A stretch of DNA of 64,000 nucleotides from Ilyonectria destructans (GCA_020740775.1 JAHEWK010000033.1:124001-188000), one strand, 5' to 3'. Positions 34,448 through 46,359 are shown, numbered from the stretch's first letter. The notes: generated by a model from the letters alone, not told the origin. Program-made: numbers and translations.

Positions 34448-36487
34448 CTAATTATTAATAATATTTCTTTGGGATACCCAGTTTCTAGCGCGCTTTCCGA
34501 AGATATACCTAAATCACTCCGTTAAATACTATTTCAAAACATACTTTATAAGAGCGACTTACATTGGAATAGCTGTCATCGAGCACGCAACAGTAATACC
34601 GCCAATAGCAAAGAAGGTAGAGCGCACACCTTTAGCAGCAATCCAATCATTCAGGTAAAAGACTAAGCCGAAGGAAAACATATTCTTCACGAAATTAACA
34701 ACGCCAAGAGCCTCGCTGGCCTGATCACTGTGGCAGTCAACGACATACGTAATCACGCCAGTGGCACCAAGTTGAATGCCGAAATTGATCAACCCGAGGC
34801 AGATGACCACTGGGACCGGCCACGGGTCTTTAGCGAAGCTCGACTGTCCCCAGGCAAAGAACCCTGATCCGGTGAAGACAAGGTAAGCCACCATGATGGG
34901 TAGTCGAAATTCAGGTTCTAATTTTGCTTTAGTAGGTATCCACTGGCGGATGCGAAAGGGAATACTGCACCATAAATGCCACTATTCTTCCTCGATAGTG
35001 CGTTGCTAAGAAAATCGACAAGCGGGCCGGCTACGAGCATTCCTAGGATGGAGGCGACGAATGACGAAGCATTCGTAGCCCCAACAGCGGGGACAGAGAA
35101 GTTGTATGGCGGAGCCGAGAAGATTTGAGACAGACTGATTGCAATCCCAACAAGCCAAGCAATACACGTTGCAAACAGAATAGACGACCACAACACTGCT
35201 GGCGAGAGCAACAAGATGAACGGCCGAAGGAGAGTCTGCCAGAACGGAACTGTGTTCTTGTAGCCGCTGTAGGGCCGAAGCCGCTTGGCCAAGCCATAAG
35301 GGGCCACGGAGGCTTGAGAGCCGTTGGGAGGGCCGTCTCCCCCTTCCTTTGGCTTGAAGTCAATCTCTTGTACTGTCGATTGATTCTCTGGAACTTCTTT
35401 GGACAATCGTATCTGCAAGAATTGCCACTTGTGTCAGCAACTAGAAAGTGAACGATACAGGGTCTGGGATGCAGCTGTCTCACCTCCTGCCGCGAGACCT
35501 CCGCTGTCTGGGGTTCGCGAACAAAGGCAGTCTCGGGCATCCAGAACAATGCCATCAGTAGGTGAAGACCAAAGGCGGCGCCCAATGCGTAGAAAGCGGC
35601 ACGAAACCCTGCATATTGAATGATGGGGCCACCTTGGTAGGACGAGGCGCATTAGCCACTGCAGAACCTGGGAGAAGTGTCGAGGGTGGGAAACTCACTG
35701 ATTACTGAAGCCAAATTGATGCCTCCCAAGACACTCAAGTTGAAAAGAGCGGAGCGGAAACCACGTTCATGAACGCACCTACGTAAGGCAGTGTGTTAGC
35801 CTTCCTCCGGACACCACCCAAATACCATTACTCGACCGGCCGAGTGGGCTCCAGGGATACTACCACTCCACTCACCAGATGTCGGCGATAGATGCCGGAA
35901 CGAGAGCTTCCAGGGGAGCCATGCAGAATCCAGTAAAGAGCCTCGAAACAATAAGAGAAACCAGGGACTGGGAAGCGGCAGCCCAGAAGCAGGTGAGCAT
36001 CAAGCCCAGGCTAGTGAACAAATATACCGGCCGCTTGCCATACTTGACAGCAAGAGCGTTCCAGATCAGACTCCCCAGTCCGATGCAAGCGATTGGTGCA
36101 CCCTGCATACCGACATTCCAAACGGTGAGGGAGACGTGATAGGATTCGGATAGTTGGACGTAAGCCGGCCCAAGGATAGGTCCAGCGGCTGGCCACCGGT
36201 CAGATACGCAACAGAGGGGAAGGCAGGGATTTCTCACCACCGACAACGCCACATCCAAAGACATAACTGATAGTAAATAGATTTTTCCTCATGCGGGACC
36301 AGTTGTAAGGGTCATTCGGATCATCTGAGGGCTGTGGAACGAGGATTATGTTGCTCTTGGGATCTCGCTTGACGTTGGGTGCCGCCCAGGCTTGGTCTTC
36401 AGAATCGGATCCCAACGCGACCTGGCTTAGGAGAGCAGTCCCTGGGACCTGCTCAACATTTGGACATTCCAGAATTCCAAGGCCCAT
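34448..36487 (-). CDS. MFS transporter, DHA1 drug/polyamine:H+ antiporter type
   Basis: Twelve-helix plasma-membrane exporter. The N-terminal exon (36,487 to about 36,241) carries PSDDPNDPYNWSRMRKN, the conserved pre-TM1 motif of DHA1 carriers. Later exons give LGPAYVQLSESYHVSLTVWN, GLGSLIWNALAVKYGKRPVY (motif A region) and SRLFTGFCMAPLEALVPASI. A loop with GFRAAFYALGAAFGLHLLMA and the C-terminal half from about 35,418 follow. A small last exon, joined at IPM-YIFGKRARNWVSQ, ends at 34,448. The final RNIINN residues come from the AT-rich island, so the original end was probably replaced. Five or more introns. Likely efflux of a toxic phenolic, by position only. Confidence 0.85.
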
Positions 36488-37139
36488 GGTGAGAGAATGT
36501 GTTGATGGCTTAGCTCAAGGACTGATTTGAGGGGTAAGGGATCCAGGGTTGCTTCTTGAACTGTTGGCTTGAGACCTGCTTTCAAGGGTACGGCTATGAA
36601 TCTGAGCGGTAATCGGCAGAGTTGCTACCCTTTTGGAAAAGCTGCCCCATCTTTATATAGTCGTAATCGTGAGAATTGACCTATCAACTGCCGAGGACCC
36701 AACAAAGGTCTCGTCGGATGGGTTTGATCCTCTAGCGTGGCTCTGTCGCCCCACCCGGCCCGGATGGAGTACGTAGGCAAACTGCAGCGGCCCGCGTGGA
36801 GTCCGGGGAGAGTCTGGGGTAAGATATTTAATCGGTAATAATAGGGCGGCAGGGAATCAGCTTAACTGTAAGGTACCTTTGAGTTACTTTAAGATTCTAA
36901 TTAATTATAATAGGGAATATAAATATAAAAGTAAGCTAGTAACTTAAGTATAGCTTTTAGTAGTTATAGTAGGTTAAAATACTTAAGTATAAAGAAGTTA
37001 TATAAGATTAAAAAGTTAATTAAGCTTAATTTAATAAGAGTTTATTTAGTTTTTAAAAGGTTAATTTATATTAAAGAAATAAGAAACACTAGACTTTTTA
37101 ACTTTAAGTAGTAAAAGCTATAATTAATATATATATAAT
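36488..37139. other. Promoter region of the DHA1 gene, then AT-rich DNA
   Basis: GC-normal up to about 36,870, then AT-rich without recognisable coding sequence; probably decayed repeat. Confidence 0.5.
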
Positions 37140-37505
37140 ATATTAAGAGGTTAAAGTACTTTAGTATATCAAGAGGTCAGGGTGCCCTAGTACACATATA
37201 CCCAGAGGGGGACTAGAAGCTCAACAGTAAAAAAAAAACACCAACAATAGTATCAACAATACAGACTATATACCCAGTCCATTTAAAGGTTAACAGTTTA
37301 CTCAGACAGACTAAGGTTTCTGGTCTAACTGGTTACCTTTTCTGATACCTTAATAAGCTGCAGGAACAGCTACATCTTGAAAAAGCTAGATCTGCTGGAA
37401 AAGCTAGATCTACTGGAAAAGCTAGATCTGCTGGAAAAGCTAGATCTTGGAAAAGGCAAAATCATGATGGATATAAAAGCTCTGCAAGCCTCACCTCTTG
37501 CATCC
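37140..37505 (+). repeat. Repeat A, least-mutated partial copy
   Basis: Starts AAGAGGTCAGGGTGCCCTAG and contains ATACCCAGAGGGGGACTAGA and, at 37,378-37,446, four tandem units of about 18 bp (GCTGGAAAAGCTAGATCT). It retains C and G at sites that are T and A in the copies at 25.9 and 34.1 kb. A short truncated start (37,130-37,160) precedes it and another copy start follows at about 37,507, so copies are piled up. Confidence 0.8.
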
Positions 37506-37564
37506 GTACTTTAGTATATATATACCTCAAGGGGGAATTAAAAGCTTAATAGTAAAAACAAATA

Positions 37565-39424
37565 ACGCATGTGATAAGCGAGTGCACCAACCAAGCGAGT
37601 GCACCAAAAATCTCCTATTCTCTCCGCTTCGCATCTAATCGACTATTTCTCAACCATCAAATATGTCACAATCAAACAATGAGGCTAATATGCTTCTCGC
37701 TCTTCGAGCCCTTCAAAATGACCCGAAACTGGGTCTCCGACCCGCCGCAAGGTTATACCAAGTGGATTATTATGCCCTTCGTCGCCGACAGAAGGGCATC
37801 CAGTCTCGATGCGATACCATCCCTAACTCACGCAGACTATCCGATCTAGAAGAACAGATCATTATTCAGTTCATTCTTGACCTGGATTCGCGAGGATTTC
37901 CCCCGCGACTGCATGGTGTTGAAGAAATAGCCAACCGACTGCTCGCCGACCGCAACGCGTCACCTGTCGGCAAGCGCTGGGCTTCCAACTTCGTCAGGCG
38001 ACAACCAGAGCTTAAGACGCGTTTTTTTCGTAAATACGACTATCAGAGGGCTAAATGCGAAGATCTGACTATCATTCGCGATTGGTTCAGGCTCGTAGAG
38101 AATATAATCGCGAAATATGGTATTACCCTCGCTGATATCTACAACTTTGACGAGACTGGCTTTATGATGGGCGTTCTTGCAAGCGGAATGGTTGTTACGG
38201 GCGCAGAAAGGCGTGGAAACCCGAAATCAGTCCAGCCTGGAAACCGGGAATGGGTTACAGTCATTCAGGCGATCAATGCCGAAGGCTGGGCGATCGCGCC
38301 ATTCATCGTGGTTGCGGGCCAATATCACCTTGCCAACTGGTACCGAAAAAGCAACCTCCCGGGCGATTGGGCTATTGCAATAACTCAAAATGGCTGGACC
38401 GACAACAAAACAGGTCTTGAGTGGCTCAAGCACTTTGATCAACACACAAAGACGCGATCAAATAGTCGCTATCGTCTTCTGATCCTCGACGGGCACAAAA
38501 GCCACCACTCGGTTGACTTTGAGAAATATTGCGAAGACAACTACATCATTACGCTGTGTATGCCACCTCATTCGTCTCATCTACTTCAGCCTCTTGATGT
38601 CGGGTGCTTTGGGCCGCTTAAAAAAGCATACGGTCGAGAAATTGAGCAGTTAATCAGATGCTCGATAACCCATATTTTAAAAACTGACTTCCTTCCGGCA
38701 TTTTACGCCGCCCACCAAGCCGCTATAACAGAAAGTAATATCAAGGGGGGGTTTCGAGGGGCCGGGCTTGTTCCTTTAGACCCAAAAAGTGTAATATCAA
38801 AGCTTGATGTGCAGCTACGGACTCCAACACCGATCGAGGAGGAGGCTAGCCTCCCCGACCCTTAGGTGCCCAAGACGCCAAAGACCGTCCTTAAGGCCAC
38901 TTCTCAGTCCGAATACCTTGAAAGACGAATCAGAAGGCACCAGGGCAGCTCTCCAGCATCTATTGTTGACGCGCTTAAGTCATTTTCTAAGGGAACGAAG
39001 GCGATAATGCATCAGATAGCATTATTGAAGTCTGAGAACCAGATCCTTCGACAGGCAAATGAGACTCTTAGCAAACGGCGCAGAGCAAAAAAAAACCGCC
39101 TACGGAATGGAGGGAAGATGACTATAGATAAGGGAAGGGATGTAATTGATCAGAGAGAGATTGATGCGCAGGTAGTGGCCGAATTATCGAGAAGTGGTGG
39201 TCAGGGAAGGTCAGCGCTAGCGAGAGAAAGGCACTGTAGAACCTGTGGAAAGACTGGACATAATATAAGAACATGTCAGGCAGTTGTATTAATATCTAAA
39301 GAAGAGTATAGCAATTAGTTTTGATTAATTAGATACTTTATTGTGATTTTATGCTATGTTCTGTCTTAATAGTGGAAATTTTTGGTGCACTCACTTGGTT
39401 GGTGCACTCGCTTATTATATACGT
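37565..39424 (+). mobile_element. Tc1/mariner superfamily, pogo/Fot-type DNA transposon with 51-bp TIRs
   Basis: A 1860-bp element. The left terminus starts ACGCATGTGATAAGCGAGTG. The right terminus, read inward, starts ACGTATATAATAAGCGAGTG. The two inverted repeats agree over about 51 bp with five differences, all transitions. Each repeat contains GAGTGCACCAA twice, a likely transposase-binding site. A TA dinucleotide flanks both ends (37,563-37,564 and 39,425-39,426), the expected target duplication. It carries one transposase gene, broken by a stop codon. Confidence 0.93.
37663..39318 (+). pseudogene. Pogo/CENP-B-type DDE transposase with an in-frame TAG, C-terminal zinc knuckle
   Basis: Transposase for the surrounding element. 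Residues 1-400 (37,663-38,862) have an N-terminal helix-turn-helix, then a CENP-B-like HTH (HGVEEIANRLL...GKRWASNFVRR). A DDE catalytic core follows: D in NFDETGF, D in LILDGHKSHHS, D in LLQPLDVGCF. TAG at 38,863-38,865 interrupts. The same frame continues 150 codons to 39,318 with a coiled-coil-like stretch (IALLKSENQILRQANETL) and a CCHC knuckle, C-x2-C-x4-H-x4-C (CRTCGKTGHNIRTC). Reading through would give 551 codons. A single point mutation (for example CAG or TGG to TAG) is the simplest view; the catalytic core is complete without the tail. Confidence 0.88.
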
Positions 39425-39953
39425 TACTAATAATAATATTAATAATATAGACTATATATTCAGTCTATTTAAAAGTTAATAGTTACTTAAATAGCCTAAG
39501 GTTTCTAGTCTAACTGGTTACCTTTTCTAATACCTCAATAAGCTGCAGAAATTTCTGCATCTTAAAAAAGCTAGATCTATTAGAAATTCTCCGGCAGAAA
39601 GTGTATTTATTAACCGCTTGCGTGGTACTGCGTGGGCTATACAGCTGATGAATGATGTAGTGTTAGTCAACTTGCAGCTAAAGAATTGATAACTACAAGA
39701 ACCCAAGGGAACCAATAGAGGGATATTGCAGAGGAGGTTATATGCTTGGTGGTCTTTCCCCGGAGTCAGCAGACTGACATAGAAGAGGCAAAAGACTGTA
39801 ATTAGGTTCACGATCAATAGACTAAGTCCCTCATCACACTCGTGCAAGCACGTGACTACAGAATTTGAAACAGTAGTCAGAACAGTGATTTCAATAATGA
39901 TATAAATATATACAAACTAAAATAGTAGCTTAAATAATAATTTTAACAGTAGT

Positions 39954-41884
39954 CTATCTCTTTACGTAAGGTAAAACTATCTGAGTTTTAAAAAAACGAT
40001 TATACCCACTGTAGCGCTCCTCAGTACGATCTCCACTCGTATGTTGCATTATAGGTATAAGACTCTCACCGTCCCTTGCAGATATCTCAACCCGGATTCG
40101 ATGTCCCTTCTCAAAGATCATGCTGGTCGGCTGTATTGGAATCTTCACACTGTATCTGGCCCCCGCCTCCACAGGCGCCGAGCTTTTCTGGAGCAACCAA
40201 GGCAGGTGCTTTGTGGAATACTTAGGGTCCAATTCTCGGTGGCTAAGACGAAAGTATCCCCGAGTGACCGAGTCTGTGACTTCGTGGTGATTTCCGGTAT
40301 ATGTCAGAGGCCGTCCATTGGGGCCGATGTTTGTGATTGAGATGAATACATCCATGTCCTTCGCACTTGTGGAGACTTCGGCCTCGAGATAAGGAAACCC
40401 AAGCACCTCCAAGTTTTCCTGGAGTGGCTCAGTCTGGAACTGCGCTTTGCCTGTCAAGCCGGGATATTCGCATAGAATCTCGTTGGAATGCCCGGCCTCT
40501 GCGGGCGACGGCGTCAGCCCGCCGTTGGCTGTAAAGGACAAGCGCTTGTACAGAGTGTCCGGTGGCGGGAAGTCTTCCTCGGTGCGGCGGAAGTGCTTCG
40601 TGCCCTTTCGAATCAGAAGGTCAACCCTCGGTGGCTCTTCCATTCTATTGTCTGTGTCGAGGAGGAAGTAGTCCAAGAAGCGCCGCTGCTTCTCCACGAG
40701 CTGTCGATCGTAGTAGGCACCCAGATGGTCCCCACAATGCATCTCGAGATACTTGTTGGTCGAAGAAGCTCTCATGTAGCCGACAATGTTGCCCGGGGAG
40801 TGGAGCTCCGTGTCCATCCAGTTGCCAGCAGAATACAGGGGGACCTCAACGTCCTCGGGACGCCTGTGGCGATCAAGATGCGGCCAGGGGCCCTGGCTGC
40901 GGTATTCCGCTTCGCTAATGAGCTGGATGAAATCGACACGCTGAGTCTCCAGTAACTCCTCGGGGACCCCCTCGCTGAAGCCGTGCTGGTACGGCAGTAC
41001 GGCATTTTTCCACCAGTGAGCGAGGAAGTGACTGTTGGGGATTCCTCCTGGGCGCGCAAACTGCGAGTAGAAATCGTTACCAGCCTCCCAAGGGACGATG
41101 GCTTTCAGGGATGGCGGCCTCTGCTGCGCCGCTGTCCAGCTGACCATGCCAAGGTAGCTGATCCCCGTCATACCCACCCTGCCATTGCACCACTCTTGTT
41201 CGGCTATCCATTCGATGGTGTCGTACAAATCTGGGATGGCATGTTAGCACCGGGACAAATGCAGCTCCTGTGGTTTTCCATCCGCCAAGTAAAAAACATG
41301 GGTTCGGGGCAGCCAAGTGGTGGTAACTCACCATTTCCCTCGGCATCAGCGTCAATGCTGCGAGTCCGAGAAATTCCCCAAGGATCGAAGATGCCAGGGC
41401 TGCCGCCGATTCCACGCACGTCAACGCGGACCAAGGCATATCCGAACTCACTCGTCTATCGCGTGTTAGTGGCATCGTTCCCCGTTCCGGTTTGCCATGC
41501 ATTTCCCTCGAGGAAGCTTACCCAGACTAACGGATCCGCATGCTCCATGCATGCATCAGGGCCCAATGGTTTGATTTTTGCGTGCATCTTGCTGTAAATG
41601 TCGGTTCGAGGCAGGCCCCATTCGAGGGCGTGGATGTCTTTGCCATAAGGGCCCATTGACATGAGGCAGGGTACGGGGGGACCTTTGACTGCTTTCCCAG
41701 GCGATGGTAGGAATATATCGGCACAAAGCTCCTGACCATCTCTCATGGGGATGTATACATTTTGGATTTTGGTGTATCTCTCATCGCGAACAACTTGGAC
41801 GGTTTCTCTTCGGGGGAGGGGCAGGGTAGGCGTCATCTCGAAGAAGGCACGACAAAATAATGATATGACGGTAGGGTAGGGCAA
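39954..41884 (-). CDS. CocE/NonD-family alpha/beta hydrolase (X-Pro dipeptidyl-peptidase S15 type)
   Basis: Serine hydrolase cleaving an ester or amide bond. Exon 1 (41,884 to about 41,522) contains IPMRDGQELCADIFLP and MSMGPYGKD. Exon 2 (about 41,456-41,330) contains VRVDVRGIGGSPG. The main exon (to 39,954) contains the nucleophile elbow GMTGISYLGM, then VPLYSAGNWMD and CGDHLGAYY, where the Asp and His of the triad are expected. A C-terminal jelly-roll domain (PepX_C type) ends FKTQIVLPYVKR. Fungal members are usually unannotated. In context it could release a phenolic from an ester, or act on an amide; inference only. The stop lies just beside the repeat at 39,905, but the frame is intact. 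Alternative start MTPTLPLP is possible at 41,836. Confidence 0.88.
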
Positions 41885-42445
41885 CCTTGAGTTATCTGGT
41901 TTTTAGACAGACTGTGTGGGAATCTTGCACATTATGTTTCGGATCCCGTCCTCTCCCTCATAGGACGGGCCCACTGATAAACTCACAAGACTGTTCGAGG
42001 TGCCCCGCAGGTCTTCCGACAGATCCTTGCGAGGTGGAGGTCCGTCGGCACCTGGTGGATTCATGTACCCCATTCGTGCCGCCAGCGGAACTCCTGCGGG
42101 TCCCTTGCCCATTGGTGAGGACAATTCCTGGCCGAGCTGGAACTTTGACTACTGGACACCGAGAGCGTGCTCAACATCGGTCATTGAGGAGGAAGCGACA
42201 GAAAGCTCGCCGTGGGTTCAATCATGGTACACGGCTTCCTCAGATTAGACGACGTATCACGTGCCTGAATGGCAAATCAAATCTACAGAGACCCAAGCAT
42301 AGACGAGCAGAAGGCAAGCACAAGAGGTACAACTTGGAAAATAGGGATTGATGTATGTGCATTCTGATGTCACGAGTATTTGTATTCTAGCCCGTTTTCA
42401 TCCTGTATAAGTGGCATTTCTTGGCATGACCATGGTCAACTGGGT
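41885..42445. other. Intergenic spacer
   Basis: Promoter of the hydrolase and 3' flank of the next P450. Overlapping frames show no family signature. Confidence 0.45.
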
Positions 42446-44441
42446 TCAAGCCCAAGGCAACGGCAACTTCTGCTTCAAAACCACTTCGATGTCCTTCTGG
42501 CTGTGGAAATCATGATTGCTCGTTTTCCATGCCTTTTCTGGGTACTTGAGGGCCAGATCGAAATACGTCATGATTGTCGGGACCACCTTTTGGATTTCCT
42601 TTGCCCGGTTTCTAGTCAGTCGCAGCTGGTAAGGGGATTGATAGGATAGAAGCGAAGGGAGAAGGAATATGTAGTAGCAAGGAGAGCTCTAAATACTTAC
42701 GACGATCGAGATGTTCTTGCCGAGACAAGTTCTGCTTCCTGCTCCAAACTGGATCATGTGTCGATTCATGAGAGAGACTTTTTCTGGCGGGCTGTCAAGC
42801 CAACGATCTGGCCGGAAAGTCTCCGCGTCGTGGCCGAAAATGGTCTTGTCACGATGGATAACGAAGGCATTACTGCCAACCAGAACCGAGCCAGGGATCC
42901 ATTCACCCGAGACATTTACCCCTTCAGCGGGAGTGTACCGCTGGTATGGAAAGGCAACACTTGGCCAAATCCTCATCGCCTCCTTGGGTAGAAAGTGAGC
43001 AAAAGAAAATGGTACAGAGTCAGTTGGGGAGCATCATCAAGTGTCTCACCTTGGCGACAGCGAGCAGGTAAGGCATGGATCTGGTAGTTTCAAACGAAAC
43101 AACGTCCTTTATTTTGCCCTCGGCCGTGACCTGATCCACTTCTCTTTGCAGTTTGGCATAGATCGCTGGGTGTTTGAGAGTGTAGTAGAAGATGGCTCGA
43201 ATAACAATCGCTGTCGTGTCAGACCCGGCGAAGCTGCATCGGTCCTGTCAGCCTCTTTGCTTTGAACAGGGCAGAAGGAGGGGAACAGAGGTGTTCTCGT
43301 ACAGGGAGGAAGAAGCCTCCACGGCTACATGATTCCTTGTCCATTCCTCAGGCTTCTTTTTATTCTGTGCCATCCAAAAGGTAATCATGTCAGTGGCCGA
43401 CTCTTTTTCTTCGGAATTCATACGCTCCGCGATGGCGTTCGCTGCGAATGCATTGAATGAAGCTCGTGCTTCGATCGATTCCCTGATGAATGGAACGAGC
43501 GAGCTGACTCGGTTGATAACCCATTTCTTGAAGTAGGGAACCAGGGCGAGCCAGTAGTGCAAACCCACGGCTTCTTCAATGGCGTGGCACCAGCCACTTT
43601 TGTCGTGACCAGCCTTCAGAAACCCGAGCTCCTTACCGATCGCCTTGTAGAAGATGGATTAGGGGCTAGCTCTCAAGGAGGGTTTGAGGACACTCACCAG
43701 CTCTCCGATCACATCGAACGCATACCAAAGAAGCCACTGGTCCTGCCAAACGAGTCAGTTTCATGCTCGATTGGGGAATATAGTGACATGTCTCAGGACT
43801 GAGTCCTTCTCACCATCATGACAGTTTGATCAGATGAGGCACGTTTGCTCAGCTCGGTCAAGAGTGTTCTCGTGCAGTGATTGACCTTCTCTTCCATCAT
43901 CAAGATCGACGTCATTGCATAACCAGAAGCAGCGTTGCGGCGGCGTTTTGCGTGGGTCGAATTGTCTGTTTCTGTGAAGCTGTCCTTGGGATCTGAAAAA
44001 GACCATACGCCATACCAAGGCCCTTTGGTGAAGCCATTATTGGCGGCTCCGTAGAGTATACTGATGGCGGAAGGGTCTGCAATCTGCAGCTCGAAGGGCG
44101 TGGTTCGTACGATGGCTAGCAGGTGTCTGGCTTAGTCTTGGACGATCCCTGAGGCCTGGGGCAAGAGCCGACTTACGTCCATATTTTTCGTGCAAGCGAA
44201 GCATCGTCTCTTGATGCTTCTCGCCCCAAGCGTCGAGCACCAGCCACCACCGCGTGATGCTTGCCCAGAAAGGACCCGGAAATCTCGAGAGCGGGGAGAA
44301 GTACCTTCTTTTGATGGCACCGAGGAGAAGGACCGCGGCCAGGGTCGCCATTGTTGCTGGGATCCCTATTTTGACAGCATCTTGCCAGTGCTCCTGTCCA
44401 ACATGGCGGATCAAACCCAGGAGGCCGTTGGTGTGAGGCAT
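42446..44441 (-). CDS. Cytochrome P450, pisatin-demethylase-like
   Basis: Membrane-bound monooxygenase, most similar in layout to the P450 at 20.4-22.1 kb. Exon 1 (44,441 to about 44,175) has a membrane segment IGIPATMATLAAVLLLGAI and SRFPGPFWASITRWW. Then follow VRTTPFELQIADPSAI, WYAFDVIGEL, AIGKELGFLKAG and a long exon ending near AVEAS. The oxygen-binding helix GSDTTAIVIRAI comes after an intron. ExxR is in EAMRIWPSV, then FRPDRW and the haem loop FGAGSRTCLGKNIS (about 42,720). The last exon, EIQKVVPTIMTYFDLALKYP, ends PLPWA at 42,446. At least six introns; no breaks found. Substrate unknown. Confidence 0.88.
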
Positions 44442-44971
44442 GGTGCGCGAAGCGGGCAGAGGTAGGCGAGACCGAGAGCGACTTCAGTCAAGTCCCGGCA
44501 GAGTATAGAGAATCGTATCAAGTGAGCGAGGAAAGAGAGCAAGGGCAGCTACAACTGAAGGAATTATCCCTTATCAATGCCCAACATCACCAGCCATTGT
44601 CGGTGTGCCGCGCCTAAACAGAGTCACCTCCGAAGGCCACCACAGAGCAGCAAATGAGATCCGGTGTCTCCACTCGCTTCCGTGTGCCTAGCCCCCACTT
44701 CTGCCGCTGTGAGAGCACGCATTCACCCGCAACGGCCGGGTCGTTGGAGATCAATTTGGTACGTCATGGACAAGGGGGAAAGACACCTCCTGGGGCCAGT
44801 GTCAGAATCGGGTTTCTCCATGGTAACTTAATTGTGGCATCTTTTCGTTTCAACTCACTTTAGTCAACTTGAAGGGAACGCAGAGAGGACACGTCATGGC
44901 ATCTCCTTTGCACTGAATCGCACTTTGTAATGATTGTTGAGCATGCGGGCAGGTTTCTACTTTCTCCATGT
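44442..44971. other. Intergenic spacer
   Basis: Promoter of the P450 and 3' flank of SDR-A. Nothing recognisable. Confidence 0.45.
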
Positions 44972-45906
44972 CTACAGACCACTCTGGTTCCGGAAAAAAG
45001 AAGAGCGGTTTGTTGCTCTCCATGCTGCGGAATTCTTCTCGCCCAGCCAATTCGGTTCCAGCTCGGAAATCCCCTCCTCCAACTCGGTAAAGGTGTTCCT
45101 TGCAACAAAGAGAGCCTTCCCATTCAAGCCCCCGCATGCCAGGTACGCCATGGCTTTCCCAACCATCTCTGCCTGGGTCACCTCCACCCGGTTCTCCTCT
45201 AGAATGCGACGGTGGTGATCCGTCAGTAGTCCCGACTCTGCCATCCATGGTGCCACCACGTTGACCGTGATATTGAACCTCTCCGAGTTCGCCCTCATCG
45301 ATCGCATGATGCCAACAACCTGCCCGCCTGCATTAGTTTTTGGCAACGGTGATAAAAGATAAAGGCAGCCACTATACTTACTCCATGCTTCGCCGCTGTG
45401 TATGCTGGTATCATTTTCTCTCCCAAGTACCCGGCAGAAGAGGCGACCATGATGATGGCTCCGCCAGTAGACTGCTTCTTCATGTGGTGGACGGCGACCT
45501 TGACAGTGTCGAGGACCCCTTTCAAGTTGACGTCGATGACGGAGTGCTTGGGTTGCTTAAGATCGCCGGTTGTCTCGTCAATCTCGTCGTGAAAGATATC
45601 TTCAAGCTCGCCAATCCCGGCATTGGCAACCACAATGTCGATAGAGCCGTAGAGCCGTACCGTCTCACGAATTGCCGAGACAAGTGTCGACCATTCCGTA
45701 ACATCACAGGAAATATAGACTGCGCCTTCAACGGGGTCAACTGGAGGCCGTAGATCTGCTATGATGACCCGGGAACCTAGTTGAAGGAACTGACGAGCAG
45801 CTGACAAGCCCAAACCACTCGACGCTCCCGTTATGAAAACGACCTTGTCCTTGCTAGCCACCAAGGTTTCGGAATCAATTTCAACTTCCATGGCGGCCAC
45901 TATCAA
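44972..45906 (-). CDS. Short-chain dehydrogenase/reductase, 15-PGDH-like (SDR-A)
   Basis: NAD(P)-dependent oxidoreductase of the classical SDR type. Exon 1 (45,906 to about 45,389) has the dinucleotide motif TGASSGLG, NAGIG, Ser in ASSAGYLG and YTAAK. Splicing GTAAGT...GGGCAG joins KHG-VVGIMRSMRA. Exon 2 ends at 44,972 with ELEPNWLGEKNSAAWR. The start MIVAAMEVEID has a second Met at codon 6. It is divergent from SDR-B with which it shares the C-terminal LEP-WLG-(E/K)N pattern, so both come from one duplication. Probably acts on an alcohol or ketone in the pathway. Confidence 0.88.
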
Positions 45907-46359
45907 GCATGCAGAAGGCGTGAAGCGAAGTGGTGGATGAATTGAGCTTCAGAGGAAGGTTTCTAACGAGGGGATACTGCCGGGGCTATGTAATGCAACT
46001 TCCCCTAGATGCAGAGGAGTTTGGCTGCAATTAGCAGGGAGGCCGGGAATGCCCCGAGGTGTGATCTCACCCTTGGATTCCTTCTGGTACTCCTCATCCC
46101 AGACCCATTCCAACAGTTTCGTTCCGCCGCCGAGCGGAGATGGCGCGGCTTGCCCCCCACTCGGAGGTTCGGATGGGGTAGGGGCATGGGCGGGGCATCT
46201 CCTGATTGAACTTACCCCACAGCAACCGTTATGCCTCCAAAGCAGAGCCATGACCTTTATCATCCTCGTTCGCCGACCGGGTGCTCGTTCGACAGGTCAT
46301 TCTCTTTCGAGCTGTTGGCAGCGAACGAATTAAGTAACTACCAGCCGACCGTTTGCAAC
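45907..46359. promoter_or_regulatory. Shared promoter region of two divergent SDR genes
   Basis: 453-bp spacer between start codons at 45,906 (minus) and 46,360 (plus), enough for two promoters; co-regulation is likely. No specific site is asserted. Confidence 0.45.

Larger units (their letters stand above)
37507..39905 (+). repeat. Repeat A copy split by a pogo-type transposon
   Basis: The copy runs 37,507-37,564 and resumes at 39,425-39,905. Joining the two sides reproduces the uninterrupted sequence near 25,930-25,960 (AGTAAAAA.AAA-TA-CTAATAATA). Its 3' part (39,590-39,905) matches 27,070-27,420. Confidence 0.82.
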
